From NCBI RefSeq assembly GCF_014138625.1, contig NZ_JACJHY010000044.1, forward strand, positions 1 through 38,983: a DNA stretch of 38,983 nucleotides, in the 5' to 3' direction. The notes under the pieces are model-generated. The model saw nothing but the letters and a program-made list of their open reading frames with translations. It was not told where the DNA came from and ran no database searches. Both the position numbers and the translations under genes were made by a program. Of the stretch, positions 24,342 through 32,962 are shown piece after piece. Source of the DNA: Aminobacter ciceronei. Its GTDB lineage: Bacteria > Pseudomonadota > Alphaproteobacteria > Rhizobiales > Rhizobiaceae. The stretch's first letter is position 1. Every line of letters begins with the position of its first letter.

Positions 24342-25987
24342 CGGACCAACTCCGCCTCCTCACGCAGATGATCTTCGACCGTGCCCATTCCTCCCTTGCC
24401 GGTGACATCGATCACCTCGAGCGAGATGTATTTGTTGCTGCCTGCCGTCACCATCGGTTTGGTGAGGAACAAGCGCGTGTAGGCTTCGGCTTCCAGATTT
24501 TTGCGACCGTTAAGTTCGGCCTGATGCTCGATGCAATTGACAATAGCCGCGACGATCACGCGCCTTTCACCTGCATAGTCCGCTGGATTGTAGCCGCTGT
24601 AGCACTGGGGAGATGGGCTGCCGCGCTCGCCGCCGGGAGCACGATCATTAACCCGGTTGTTTGACAATTCGTACTGATAGACATCGTAGCGGGAAGGATG
24701 CGTAATGGCCGCAGTAGCGGTTGACGGCAGGCTTGGCCGATAGTCAACAACGGCACTTGGCGCTGCCGGCGCCGGCGTGCCGGCGCTGGGCGGCGAGGTC
24801 AGGCCGCCGTGTGAAACCTGCCAATAGCGATTGAGATCCCAGGTACCGTTCGAAATGTTGCCGCCACCGCTCAGATTCGTCGTGGATGTCCCCTGCGGGA
24901 AGGGCATGGCGTCCATCGGGTTGATTTCCGGCTGATAGGATGAGCAGCTTTGCGGGGTGCCATTGGCCTTGTAATCCTGCCCCATGCGCACATTGCGGTC
25001 CGGCCTGAAGTTTGGGTCGCTCGCATTGCTGCTCATCGGGCCAGCGTAAATGCCGAAGCGTGTCCCCAGTCCTTGCTCGGCCGGACCGATATTGCCGCCT
25101 GGCTCGGTCAGGATTTCATCGGGGTCATAGCAGATACCGGGATTGTTGGTGGCGAGCGCATCACGCAACACGCTGGCGCCGCTGCCACCCACGGCAAGAT
25201 AACCAAAATTGCCGGGACCGGCGGTCGTGCTGCCTCGTAACGTCATGGTTATCTGCCGCGCGTAAAGGTTGCCATCCTTGAAGTTCTGATGGAAGTCCGG
25301 ATTGCCGCTTCCCTCGAACGGGTTGCAGATGAAGATCGGCGTCAGATCGCAGGCCGATGACCGGTACGTCGCCACCGCCTCCGCCTGGACAGGCACGTCG
25401 TCGCGGCCGAGCCCGGGCAGGGTGAACATCGTGCGGACATTGAAGTCGTTGGCGATGACCCGCACATATTTGGCATGGTTCGACTGCTCGTCGACCGATC
25501 CGTAGTCCGCCTCGACGTTGCACGAGACATCGCGGCCTCTGCGGTCGACGCAATTGCCGTTGACGGCCTGATCGTCGAATGCCGGAATGCCTTCCATGAA
25601 CTGGACGGTGACGTTTCCCGCACCGGTCGCGGCGTTGTAGCTGATGGCAATGCGCTCGCCCATGCTCATGCCGTCGCCGCCATTACCGAACAAGGCCTGA
25701 TTGCCGACCATGGCCTGGATAGCGGCCTTGGCACGCGGGATCGCGTCGTCGCGCCCGTCAAGTTCGCGCGCGCCGGCCAGCGCCATCGCGTCGGAGGCAT
25801 CCTGAAGATCGGTATGAAGGTTCGTTACGCGCGAAGCGTCGATCACAAAAGCGGCAACGCCGACGATCAGCGGCAGGGCTACAAGCGTCAGAACTACGGC
25901 ATAGCCGCTGTCATCTTGCGAAAACCCAACCTTCAATGCCCGGCGCCTAAGACGGCAGGCCAGCTCAACACTGACTAAACTCCACAT
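24338..25987 (-). CDS. tadG: TadG-like pilus assembly protein
   Basis: 549 residues from the ATG with GGGACGAG upstream; a GTG at 26026 would extend it. An N-terminal TM with the TadG mark (SGYAVVLTLVALPLIVGVAAFVIDASRV, then LQDASDAMALAGARELDGR) leads to a large outer region with several cysteine pairs, a Pro/Ala-rich linker (SPPSAGTPAPAAPSAV) and a C-terminal part with conserved-looking YISLEVIDV. No clear vWA metal site was found. Its role in Tad systems is likely structural, linking the wall or outer membrane with the pilus. It lies between the lipoprotein and tadE. Confidence 0.9.
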   Translation of the reverse strand: MWSLVSVELACRLRRRALKVGFSQDDSGYAVVLTLVALPLIVGVAAFVIDASRVTNLHTDLQDASDAMALAGARELDGRDDAIPRAKAAIQAMVGNQALFGNGGDGMSMGERIAISYNAATGAGNVTVQFMEGIPAFDDQAVNGNCVDRRGRDVSCNVEADYGSVDEQSNHAKYVRVIANDFNVRTMFTLPGLGRDDVPVQAEAVATYRSSACDLTPIFICNPFEGSGNPDFHQNFKDGNLYARQITMTLRGSTTAGPGNFGYLAVGGSGASVLRDALATNNPGICYDPDEILTEPGGNIGPAEQGLGTRFGIYAGPMSSNASDPNFRPDRNVRMGQDYKANGTPQSCSSYQPEINPMDAMPFPQGTSTTNLSGGGNISNGTWDLNRYWQVSHGGLTSPPSAGTPAPAAPSAVVDYRPSLPSTATAAITHPSRYDVYQYELSNNRVNDRAPGGERGSPSPQCYSGYNPADYAGERRVIVAAIVNCIEHQAELNGRKNLEAEAYTRLFLTKPMVTAGSNKYISLEVIDVTGKGGMGTVEDHLREEAELVR

Positions 25988-26079
25988 GGCGTCTCGTCCC
26001 AAGCCCTGGTCAGTGAGGCCGCACACTCACACCGTTTCCGATTCTCCCACGTCTAACACCGCTCGGCCTTGTGCCCTCG

Positions 26080-26424
26080 CTAGTACCCGGCCGGAGCGCC
26101 CGCCGCGCCTTGCGCGCCCGGCATACCATTGTTGTTGATTACCACCTGCGGACCACCCGGAGGGGTGCGGCAAGGCGCTACGTCCTTGTCGCAAGGCTCC
26201 TGGTAGCGCCGGTAGGCCTCATTCACCTTGCCTGCGTCCGGTTCTATCCTCGTGTTCCGAGAATGCTGCGGAAATGGGTCAACCGTCTGGATGGCCAGAT
26301 TTGCCTCAGGCGCGTCGCCCAGACCCAGCGTGACCGAGTCACGATTGTTCATATAGTCGGCGCAACCACCGAGACTGATAGTGAACACGAGTAGGATGAT
26401 CTTACTTTTTGACAACGGCGCCAT
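26080..26424 (-). CDS. short lipoprotein in the CpaD position
   Basis: 114 residues from the ATG that overlaps the cpaC end by 23 bases. Signal peptide (SKSKIILLVFTISLGG) with lipobox LGGC, Cys21, so an outer-membrane lipoprotein is expected. The mature part has NNRDSVTLGLGDAPEANLAIQT and ends in a Gly/Ala/Pro-rich tail (GMPGAQGAAGAPAGY). CpaD of other Tad systems sits at this place and is about twice as long. This may be a shortened CpaD or an unrelated pilotin-type lipoprotein for the secretin. Confidence 0.8.
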   Translation of the reverse strand: MAPLSKSKIILLVFTISLGGCADYMNNRDSVTLGLGDAPEANLAIQTVDPFPQHSRNTRIEPDAGKVNEAYRRYQEPCDKDVAPCRTPPGGPQVVINNNGMPGAQGAAGAPAGY

Positions 26425-27895
26425 CCGGGAAATCAAGATCAATACGATGGCCATAGGCCCCCTTGGCACCCACGCCATCGCGGAATTTGCGGATCATGTC
26501 TTTGTCCACTTCCAGCATGCCGAAGGCGAAAAGCTCGGCGTCGTTGGACGGGCGCGTATTGTCCAGCGGTGTGCGCAACGCCTCACCGGGCGACGTGGGT
26601 CGAACGAGATAAGGCGTGACCACAATTACGAGATCCGTCTCGCGCTTTTGAAAACTGGTCGAGCGGAAAAGGGCGCCGAGGATCGGGATTTGTCCAAGCC
26701 AGGGAAGTTGCTGAACGTCACGTTCATTGACCGACTGAAGCATGCCAGCCATGGCGAAACTCTGGCCGTCGCGCAACTCCAGAACCGATGACGCCTTGCG
26801 GGTGGAAAATGCCGGGAAGCCGTTGACGACCAGGGATCGGTCGATTTCGCTGACCTCCGACTCCAACCGCACATTGATCTTGCCGTGCCCGAGAACGGTC
26901 GGCAGGAAATTGAGGCGGACGCCGTAGTCCTTGTAGACGTAGCCGACCGTCCCGTTGTCGCCCAGGCTGGACGGGATCGGCACTTCGCCGCCAACGGTGA
27001 AACTCGCCGGCTCACCGCTGATCGTCGTAAGGTTGGGTTGAGCCAGGCGCCGCGCCAGGCCCTTCTTTTCAAGCGCGTCGATGATGACATCGACCTTGAC
27101 GCCAGCACCTTCCAGCACCTGGGCGACCAGTGTGCCGAACGGCGTGTTTGTGGACGCCAGACGCTGGCCGGAAGTGGCGTCGCTGAGGAACGTCTGTGCC
27201 TGACCATCCTCCGCGTTGACCGACAGGCCCGTTCCCGACCCGAAAAGCGAAGTGCCGCCCTTCGCCCGGACCTTGACACCCAAATCGCGGCCAACGCTTC
27301 GCGAGGCCTCGATGACGCGCACCTGGAGCGCCACCTGCTGGTTCTCGGTGACCCCCAGCGAACTGATGACCTGCCCATCCTTTTCGGCGAATTGTTGCGC
27401 GGCGGCAATCGCGGCTGCCTGTTGCGACGCATTGGCGACCATGCCGGAAAGGACGATCTTCTCGTTGCGGTTCAGAACCTTGATATCGGCGCCTGGTACT
27501 GCCGCGCGAACGGCGGCGTTGACGTCGCTGAAATCCTGGCGCACCCGCACGTCGACGATGCCAAGCAGCTTCTTGTCTTCGTTGAAAAGGGAGATATTGG
27601 TGATGCCGGGGGCGTTGCCCTGAATATAGAACGACCGGTCAGACAAGGGCACCACATCCGCCACGCTTGTCTTGCCAATGACAAGATCGGCGTAGGGAAT
27701 ATTGGTCTGGACAGTCAGGGTCATGCCGGGGCGCACCTGGGCGCGTGATACTGTTCCGGCTCCGAGGGATAGTCGCAGATCCTGTGCCATCGCCCGATCA
27801 GGCCAAATCACTTCACCGGTCAGCGCACTGGCCAGAATTGCCGCCACTGCGAAACGCCGCTTGATCCGCCTTCCCTTGTTAGCCGAGCAAATCAC
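26402..27895 (-). CDS. cpaC: Tad pilus outer-membrane secretin CpaC/RcpA
   Basis: 497 residues from a GTG preceded by GGGGGGTTTGC. Signal peptide (RRFAVAAILASALTGEVIW, cut near AMA/QDL), then a pilus-N domain (VRPGMTLTVQTNIPYADLVIGKTSVADVVPLSDR in pieces), a BON-like segment (VKVLNRNEKIVLSGMV) and the secretin core ending with GGEVPIPS, YGVRLNFLPTVLG, SVNERDVQQLPWLGQIPILGALFRS, all typical. It forms the outer-membrane channel for the pilus. Lies 33 bases after cpaB. Confidence 0.96.
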   Translation of the reverse strand: MICSANKGRRIKRRFAVAAILASALTGEVIWPDRAMAQDLRLSLGAGTVSRAQVRPGMTLTVQTNIPYADLVIGKTSVADVVPLSDRSFYIQGNAPGITNISLFNEDKKLLGIVDVRVRQDFSDVNAAVRAAVPGADIKVLNRNEKIVLSGMVANASQQAAAIAAAQQFAEKDGQVISSLGVTENQQVALQVRVIEASRSVGRDLGVKVRAKGGTSLFGSGTGLSVNAEDGQAQTFLSDATSGQRLASTNTPFGTLVAQVLEGAGVKVDVIIDALEKKGLARRLAQPNLTTISGEPASFTVGGEVPIPSSLGDNGTVGYVYKDYGVRLNFLPTVLGHGKINVRLESEVSEIDRSLVVNGFPAFSTRKASSVLELRDGQSFAMAGMLQSVNERDVQQLPWLGQIPILGALFRSTSFQKRETDLVIVVTPYLVRPTSPGEALRTPLDNTRPSNDAELFAFGMLEVDKDMIRKFRDGVGAKGAYGHRIDLDFPDGAVVKK

Positions 27896-27928
27896 GCAAA
27901 CCCCCCAAGGCTGCAGTTACAATGTTCC

Positions 27929-28906
27929 TCACTTAACAGCCATTACTTGATATTCCGTTCTTTCTGCACCCCTGTAAACGCCGACGCCGACGGTTGAGGG
28001 CGCACGTGGCACGGGCGCAACAGTTGCAGCGGGAGCGGGTTTGTTCAACTCGCTCTTTAACTGTTCGACGCGCGCATCCACCTTTTCATCGACGGTGCGC
28101 ACAAACTTCTCGATGCTGTCCAGGCGGGCCTGTTCTTTTTCCTGCATAAGTGCCTCGGCAGGTGCACCGCTACTGAGGTCCGACAGATCGACCGAGGCGA
28201 CATTTTCCACTTCCGCAGAGGCGACGTTGCGCAGCGTCAGTGAAAGTGTGCCGACCGTCGCTGCCAGGGTCAGCTTCTGCGCCTCGACCGTCGATACTTC
28301 CAGTGTCACCGTCTTGACGATCTCGGGCCTGTCGGCGCGATCGTCGGCCGACTGGTCAACCGCCAGCACCTTTACGCCTTGCAACAAGACATCCGTTGTG
28401 CCGTTGCGTTTTGCATCACCCTCAGCATCGAGCTGACGGGTGAGCATGATGTCCACCCTGTCGCCTGGAAGCACAAAACCAGCGACACCAAGCACATCGT
28501 TGACTCGGATGGATACAGCCTTCATCCCCGTGCTCAAGGTCGCAGAAAGCGTCGCACGCTGGCCGGGACCGGTGATCTTTGACGCAAGGATCGGCTCGGA
28601 AGCTTCAATTCCCGTCATCACATATCGGGACTGTGTGCTATCGCCAATGACTTCGGCGATCGACTTGAACGCGCCCTGCGGCACCGAGCCCGCAGGCCAT
28701 TCGATCTCCTTTAGAGCCGCAGGTTCCACCAATTGGCCGAAGCGCATCGGCTGCGCGGCCACCACGATCATGCCCTTGGGTCCCGGCGGCGGTCGATTGG
28801 CAGCCAGCGATTGCGCCTGAGATTTGAGATAGGCCTGCACCCCGAATACTGCGGCGACGGCGAGGAAGGCCGATACCAGCAGGCTGACGATGGTTGAAGA
28901 TTTCAT
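27929..28906 (-). CDS. cpaB: Tad pilus periplasmic protein CpaB/RcpC
   Basis: 325 residues from the ATG with GGGGGGTGGG upstream; the longer frame back to 29035 is out of the question because it overlaps flp. N-terminal TM (MKSSTIVSLLVSAFLAVAAVF), a SAF-type domain (MIVVAAQPMRFGQLVEPAALKEIEWP, seen in pieces) and a CpaB/RcpC domain (AVSIRVNDVLGVAGFVLPGDRVDIMLTR). Probably links the secretin to the inner membrane. A C-terminal proline-rich region with a predicted helix precedes the stop. Confidence 0.95.
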   Translation of the reverse strand: MKSSTIVSLLVSAFLAVAAVFGVQAYLKSQAQSLAANRPPPGPKGMIVVAAQPMRFGQLVEPAALKEIEWPAGSVPQGAFKSIAEVIGDSTQSRYVMTGIEASEPILASKITGPGQRATLSATLSTGMKAVSIRVNDVLGVAGFVLPGDRVDIMLTRQLDAEGDAKRNGTTDVLLQGVKVLAVDQSADDRADRPEIVKTVTLEVSTVEAQKLTLAATVGTLSLTLRNVASAEVENVASVDLSDLSSGAPAEALMQEKEQARLDSIEKFVRTVDEKVDARVEQLKSELNKPAPAATVAPVPRAPSTVGVGVYRGAERTEYQVMAVK

Positions 28907-28973
28907 TGCCCACCCCCCATGAGATAGGCGACCGGGCCAGACCCGGTCGCCCGCATGCAAGTCTGACCGAATG

Positions 28974-29174
28974 CTAGGCCGGCAGCGGCGCCGGCTCAAG
29001 AGTATCCCACCAGGTACCCCAGCGGCCCCACGCACCCGCCAGGCTCGACCCGGCGGCGCCTACGGCGACGACCACGGCGGCGACGATCAGCCCGAGAAGA
29101 ACCAGATATTCTGTCAGCGCGATCCCGTCTTCGTCTGCAACGAACGCCCGCACACTTTCCATTGCCTTTTTCAT
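28974..29174 (-). CDS. flp: Flp-type major pilin
   Basis: 66 residues, the right size for a Flp pilin. A 17-residue leader ends EDG, then the cut site G17|IALTEYLVLLG with Glu at +5 and the Flp Glu-Tyr pair, then a single hydrophobic helix (LVLLGLIVAAVVVAVGAAG) and a short tail rich in Trp and Pro (GRWGTWWDTLEPAPLP). AAGGGGAG upstream of the ATG is a strong ribosome-binding site. First gene of the long minus-strand operon, about 67 bases before cpaB. It is the substrate of CpaA. Confidence 0.95.
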   Translation of the reverse strand: MKKAMESVRAFVADEDGIALTEYLVLLGLIVAAVVVAVGAAGSSLAGAWGRWGTWWDTLEPAPLPA

Positions 29175-29255
29175 AACGCACTCCCCTTGAACACTTTGTG
29201 AACACCCTGATCTACACTCGGCGTGACATCGAAGGCCGCCCCACCGATGTTGTCA

Positions 29256-29285
29256 TTAATAATCTGTTAATTAGGATCTGGTCAA
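29256..29285 (-). promoter_or_regulatory. predicted sigma-70 promoter for flp
   Basis: On the minus strand, TTGACC (29280-29285) and TATTAA (29256-29261) lie 18 bases apart, giving a leader of roughly 75-80 bases before the flp ATG. A reasonable match by eye only. Confidence 0.4.
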
Positions 29286-29348
29286 TTAGCAGCGCCTTAC
29301 GTAATCATGTAAACTAAGAAGTAAGGTTAACAGCCAGAGAAATTCTAT

Positions 29349-29377
29349 TTGGCTGTCGGGCATCGCTACAAGATAAT
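29349..29377 (+). promoter_or_regulatory. predicted sigma-70 promoter for cpaA-PAP2 genes
   Basis: TTGGCT (29349-29354) and GATAAT (29372-29377) with a 17-base spacer. The leader to cpaA would be about 185 bases, long enough for regulation by RNA structure or the short leader frame. Confidence 0.4.
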
Positions 29378-29532
29378 GATTGAATATTGGAATGTATCAT
29401 GGCGGCTAGTGAGCCACTACGATGAACGTTTGTCGATCAATCAGATGCCGCGATTAACGATTTTTAAGCAACAACGACAAAAACACACGTCATCTACTGA
29501 AATGAATCTTCCTTAGCAAGCGAGGTAGTGCT

Positions 29533-29565
29533 ATGAGCATTTTCATAGTTTTTGGTGATGCTTGA
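29533..29565 (+). CDS. 10-codon leader frame before cpaA
   Basis: ATG preceded by GAGG at good spacing starts a 10-residue frame (MSIFIVFGDA) ending TGA three bases before the cpaA ATG and in the same frame. It may be a coupling leader peptide, or a former longer N-terminus of CpaA cut off by the TGA. The normal-looking CpaA start argues for the first. Confidence 0.35.
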   Translation: MSIFIVFGDA

Positions 29566-29568
29566 CCG

Positions 29569-30087
29569 ATGACAGTGCTCGCCGTTGTAACGCTACTTGT
29601 TTCTGCCGCCACTTTCAGCCGGGCCGCCTGGGTCGACTTCATGACCTGGAAGATACCCAACCGCACCATCCTCGTTCTGGTTGCCTGTTATGTCATCTTC
29701 GCTGGCGTGGTTCTCGCATCCGGGGAAACGGTGCGGTTCGGCGTAGATGTTGTCTGGTCACTTGCTGCGGCGTTCCTGCTGATGGCAATTGGCTTTGTGC
29801 TGTGGCAGCTGAAGTTGCTGGGTGCAGGCGATGCCAAGCTGATGTTCCCTATTGGCCTGTTTCTTGGGTGGACGGCCCTGCTGCCGTTTGCGATCTGGCT
29901 CGCTATTCTGGCTGTGGTCGCACTGCTTTCGCTGAAGCTGCCACTTCCCGCCGGACTGGGTGCTACCATTCCTGGCATGCGTCTCAACGAAATTCGACGG
30001 ACCGGAAAGGTGCCTTATGCGGTCATTCTGGTTGGCGCCTTGTTCGTATCGGCATGGGACAGGTACGCCACCGCTGCATTGGGATGA
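29569..30087 (+). CDS. cpaA: prepilin peptidase CpaA/TadV
   Basis: 172 residues, an A24-family aspartic membrane protease that cuts the Flp leader (and TadE/F leaders). The two catalytic aspartates are in AWVDFMTWKIPNR (D23) and LGAGDAKLM (the GxGD motif, D88). About six membrane helices, lacking the N-methyltransferase part of type IV pilus peptidases, as is normal for Tad. It is divergent from flp and leads to two PAP2 genes. Confidence 0.95.
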   Translation: MTVLAVVTLLVSAATFSRAAWVDFMTWKIPNRTILVLVACYVIFAGVVLASGETVRFGVDVVWSLAAAFLLMAIGFVLWQLKLLGAGDAKLMFPIGLFLGWTALLPFAIWLAILAVVALLSLKLPLPAGLGATIPGMRLNEIRRTGKVPYAVILVGALFVSAWDRYATAALG

Positions 30088-30146
30088 GCACCTATCGCAG
30101 CGGCAGGCTTTGCAGGATCGGACGATGAGCGACGCTATGGTGGCTG

Positions 30147-31244
30147 ATGTCGAACGCTAACACCCAGTATACAGCCGTCTCGAGCGCCGCAGGGTCAATC
30201 GGCCTCGTTCTAAATGAATTGAAACTGCCTGCAGCCGTGGCGTTACTTTATTTCGCTGCCGTCTGGCTCTACCTCGGCGTTGGCAGCGGCGCGATGCTTC
30301 TCCATCTGGCCAAGTCAATTGCCGGCATCTTCATGTTCTGGTTGCTAGCGGCAGCCGTGCTGCGCTTCATCTGTTATGTCCAAGTCGCGCGTCCTCACCG
30401 ACCGATCGTTACCATGTTTTCGGAAGCCAAGACCGTTTCGCGAAACCTCGAAACAATCGGGCGAGGCATAGCCATTCTGCTGATCCTGTCACTCGTCTGC
30501 GGGGCGTTCTGGATCATGAAGGCCCGATTGAGAGATTTTGCATCGATCGGATGGGACCAGCGGCTGACCGAGATCGACCGCATTATTCATCTGGGAAAGC
30601 TACCCTGGGAGTGGCTGCAGCCGGTCGCTGGGTATTGGCCCGTCACCATCATCCTGAACGCCAACTACCAGCTTTGGCTTCTGGTGATGTGGATGATGGC
30701 GCTCTACTTCCTCTTCGCGGAAGCAGCGCGCCCGATACGCAAACGTTATTTACTGGGGTTCATTCTCACCTGGATTGTTTGCGGCAGTGTGCTTGCCAAA
30801 ACGTTCGCATCGGCGGGCCCGTGTTACTATGGCCCGCTAGGGATCGTACCAAACCCCTACGCGCCGCTGATGAATTATCTGCGTGCCATTCATGACGACC
30901 TGGTACCCCTGCCTGCACTCTGGACACAGGACCTGTTATGGCAAGGCTATCTCGGCAAGACAGAACCATTAGGTATTTCCGCGATGCCAAGCCTGCACAA
31001 CGCAGTCGCGCTGCTCAACGTGCTCGCTGCCTGGAACCTGAGCAGGAAGCTGGTCTGGCTTTTAGCTGTCCACGCATTGCTGGTTTTCGTCGGCTCGGTG
31101 CATCTGGGATGGCACTATGCCATCGACGCCTATGTGGGATGGGCCGCGGTTGTTGTGCTGTGGGCCACCGCAGGGATGTTGGTGCGCGCCGTCGATGCGG
31201 CACAGTCCGATATGATAGAGACCGATAGGCGAAGACACGCATGA
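30147..31244 (+). CDS. PAP2-superfamily membrane phosphatase/transferase 1
   Basis: 365 residues with about eight membrane helices. The PAP2 (Aur1/Ipt1-like, PAP2_3) motifs are in order: AGPCYYG (223-229), SAMPSLHN with His284, and GWHYAID with His323 and Asp327. These enzymes move or remove phosphate from lipid phosphates, for example isoprenyl pyrophosphates or phosphoinositol lipids. 59 bases after cpaA, and its end overlaps the next PAP2 gene by four bases (ATGA). The substrate is unknown; the linkage to the pilus locus suggests a lipid or glycan step coupled to pilus or envelope work. Confidence 0.9.
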   Translation: MSNANTQYTAVSSAAGSIGLVLNELKLPAAVALLYFAAVWLYLGVGSGAMLLHLAKSIAGIFMFWLLAAAVLRFICYVQVARPHRPIVTMFSEAKTVSRNLETIGRGIAILLILSLVCGAFWIMKARLRDFASIGWDQRLTEIDRIIHLGKLPWEWLQPVAGYWPVTIILNANYQLWLLVMWMMALYFLFAEAARPIRKRYLLGFILTWIVCGSVLAKTFASAGPCYYGPLGIVPNPYAPLMNYLRAIHDDLVPLPALWTQDLLWQGYLGKTEPLGISAMPSLHNAVALLNVLAAWNLSRKLVWLLAVHALLVFVGSVHLGWHYAIDAYVGWAAVVVLWATAGMLVRAVDAAQSDMIETDRRRHA

Positions 31245-32311
31245 ACCCCTGGTTGTCACGGTTCTTTGTGGTGTCCCGGCAATACAGCTGGCTCTATGTC
31301 GGCATGGTTGGCCATATAGGCATCATGTGGCTGATGATCCAACTCGGCTACCTGGTGCCATATTACCAGGCCGGCCTCTTCTACATGCGCGTTGCCACGC
31401 ACCTCATTGTCAATCTCAGCCTGTTGTACATGCTGGTCGTGGTCGTTCGCCTTCTGCGCGAAGGCAGGCAGAACCCCACGCGCGCTCTAATCGGTGCGCT
31501 TCGTGAGGCTTTGATCGCCCATGACCGTTACATCCACGTGCCGCACGTCCTGATCATTTCCATTTTGACCATCAGGACCTTCGCAACCATCAAATCGTCG
31601 ATCCCGACGGTCAATGCATTCTCATGGGATCTGCGGTTCATGGCGGCGGACCGCCTTCTGTTCGGCGGCTATGACGCTTATCAATGGACGAGCCTACTGT
31701 TCGGCAGCACTCCTGCGCTTGTCGGGCTGAACTTCTTGTACAATCTTTGGCTGATCCTCGTCATTTCCGCCATCGTCTGGTGCGCATTTATGCGGAATAA
31801 CCACTTGCGCATGCAGTATATGTTCGCGATGTTTCTTGCTTGGGTCGTGGCTGGGAATTTCCTTGCCGTTTTCTTTTCCTCCGCCGGACCGTGTTTCCTT
31901 GAAAGGCTGACCGGCGACCACGCCTTTGATCCACTGATGAGCAGTCTGAAACTTGCCAACGAGCAGACCGGCATGATCTGGGCGCTGCTAGCCCAGGATG
32001 CGCTTTGGGCGGCCTATACCAGCAACGATGGTGCGATTTCCGGCATCTCCGCCATGCCAAGCCTGCACGTCGTATTCGCTGTCCTGCTCTATTGTGCTCT
32101 CCGGCACCAGGGCAGTGTGGCAAGATCCGCCGGTCTGGCTTTCGCGGTTTTGGTACTCGTCGGATCCGTGCAGCTTGGTTGGCATTATGCCGTCGACGGA
32201 ATTGCCGGCGTGGTGCTGGCGCTCGCATTCTGGAGATTGGCGGGTTCTTTGGCGTCGCTGGCCCTTGGATCGCCAAGATATGACGCGCCGGCCACTGCCG
32301 AGCCAAGCTGA
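31241..32311 (+). CDS. PAP2-superfamily membrane phosphatase/transferase 2
   Basis: 356 residues, a diverged paralogue of the preceding gene with the same order of motifs: SSAGPCF (213-219), SAMPSLHV with His276, and GWHYAVD with His315 and Asp319. Many membrane helices. The two proteins are clearly related in their C-terminal third and differ in the N-terminal helices, so they may act together, possibly as a pair with different specificities. Translationally coupled to the gene before. Confidence 0.9.
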   Translation: MNPWLSRFFVVSRQYSWLYVGMVGHIGIMWLMIQLGYLVPYYQAGLFYMRVATHLIVNLSLLYMLVVVVRLLREGRQNPTRALIGALREALIAHDRYIHVPHVLIISILTIRTFATIKSSIPTVNAFSWDLRFMAADRLLFGGYDAYQWTSLLFGSTPALVGLNFLYNLWLILVISAIVWCAFMRNNHLRMQYMFAMFLAWVVAGNFLAVFFSSAGPCFLERLTGDHAFDPLMSSLKLANEQTGMIWALLAQDALWAAYTSNDGAISGISAMPSLHVVFAVLLYCALRHQGSVARSAGLAFAVLVLVGSVQLGWHYAVDGIAGVVLALAFWRLAGSLASLALGSPRYDAPATAEPS

Positions 32312-32346
32312 AGTTCGCCCTGCAAAAGCCTGGCGGCCAGCTCGCT

Positions 32347-32847
32347 TCAGTCCAGCGTGCGGACCGGATGGATCATCGCCCAAAATATGTCTTTGTGCGT
32401 CGAACCGCAGGCCCACACGACGCCAAGCAGGAGCACAACGAAGAGCGGCGACATGCTGTTCAGATCGGGCAAAAATCTGAGATGTCCAACGATTGCCCCA
32501 TCAGATGAGGCCGCGAAGACGCCCTCATCTCTGAGCGCCACGATTAGCAGAACAAGCGCTGCGTGATGCGTCAGAAATCGGGCCCTGCGGGCCGGGATTT
32601 GCCTGGCCGCAGCGGCGGCAGCGATAGCGAGCACGAGCGCAAGCGCGACCGACACCATTCCGCCCGCAAAGCTGGTCGGAAAGAAGAGTCCAATCTCGCG
32701 GCCGAATGGCGCGAGAGCCAGATATAGCCGCCAGGTCCATTCGCTCGCCGGAAACGCGCCAACCGCCACTCGCATGGCAAGAAACGTTGCCATCAAAACA
32801 AAAACGAGTGCGGGCAACCAATTGGCGGCGCTGGACATCTTGCGCAT
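32347..32847 (-). CDS. small membrane protein of unknown function
   Basis: 166 residues with four to five membrane helices: LPALVFVLMATFLAMRV, FFPTSFAGGMVSVALALVLAIAAAAAA, FLTHHAALVLLIVALR and SPLFVVLLLGVVWAC. The ATG at 32847 is preceded by GGGGC; an ATG three codons on is also possible. No family recognised. Convergent with the PAP2 genes and about 115 bases downstream of the coiled-coil gene, with which it could share a transcript. Confidence 0.7.
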   Translation of the reverse strand: MRKMSSAANWLPALVFVLMATFLAMRVAVGAFPASEWTWRLYLALAPFGREIGLFFPTSFAGGMVSVALALVLAIAAAAAARQIPARRARFLTHHAALVLLIVALRDEGVFAASSDGAIVGHLRFLPDLNSMSPLFVVLLLGVVWACGSTHKDIFWAMIHPVRTLD

Positions 32848-32962
32848 CAAACAGCCCCATCCGCGACCAAGAATAGGGCATTCGTAGAGCCTTAAAGCTA
32901 ACGGATCGTTAATACATGACTGCGGCCAATTCGGACGCGCAGTCGAAGCGTGCAAGACCCCG

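Larger units (their letters stand above)
29175..29568. other. divergent promoter region between flp and cpaA
   Basis: About 390 AT-rich bases with no gene other than a 10-codon leader frame. It holds likely promoters for both directions and repeated TTAATTAG-like stretches that could be binding sites. Confidence 0.55.

Noticed and set aside
26885-27748. 287-codon plus-strand frame
   Set aside because: Antisense shadow of the secretin gene cpaC.
30084-30160. Chain of two tiny frames (14 and 11 codons) linking cpaA to the first PAP2 gene by ATGA overlaps
   Set aside because: Very short, no ribosome-binding sites, and ATGA overlaps arise easily by chance.
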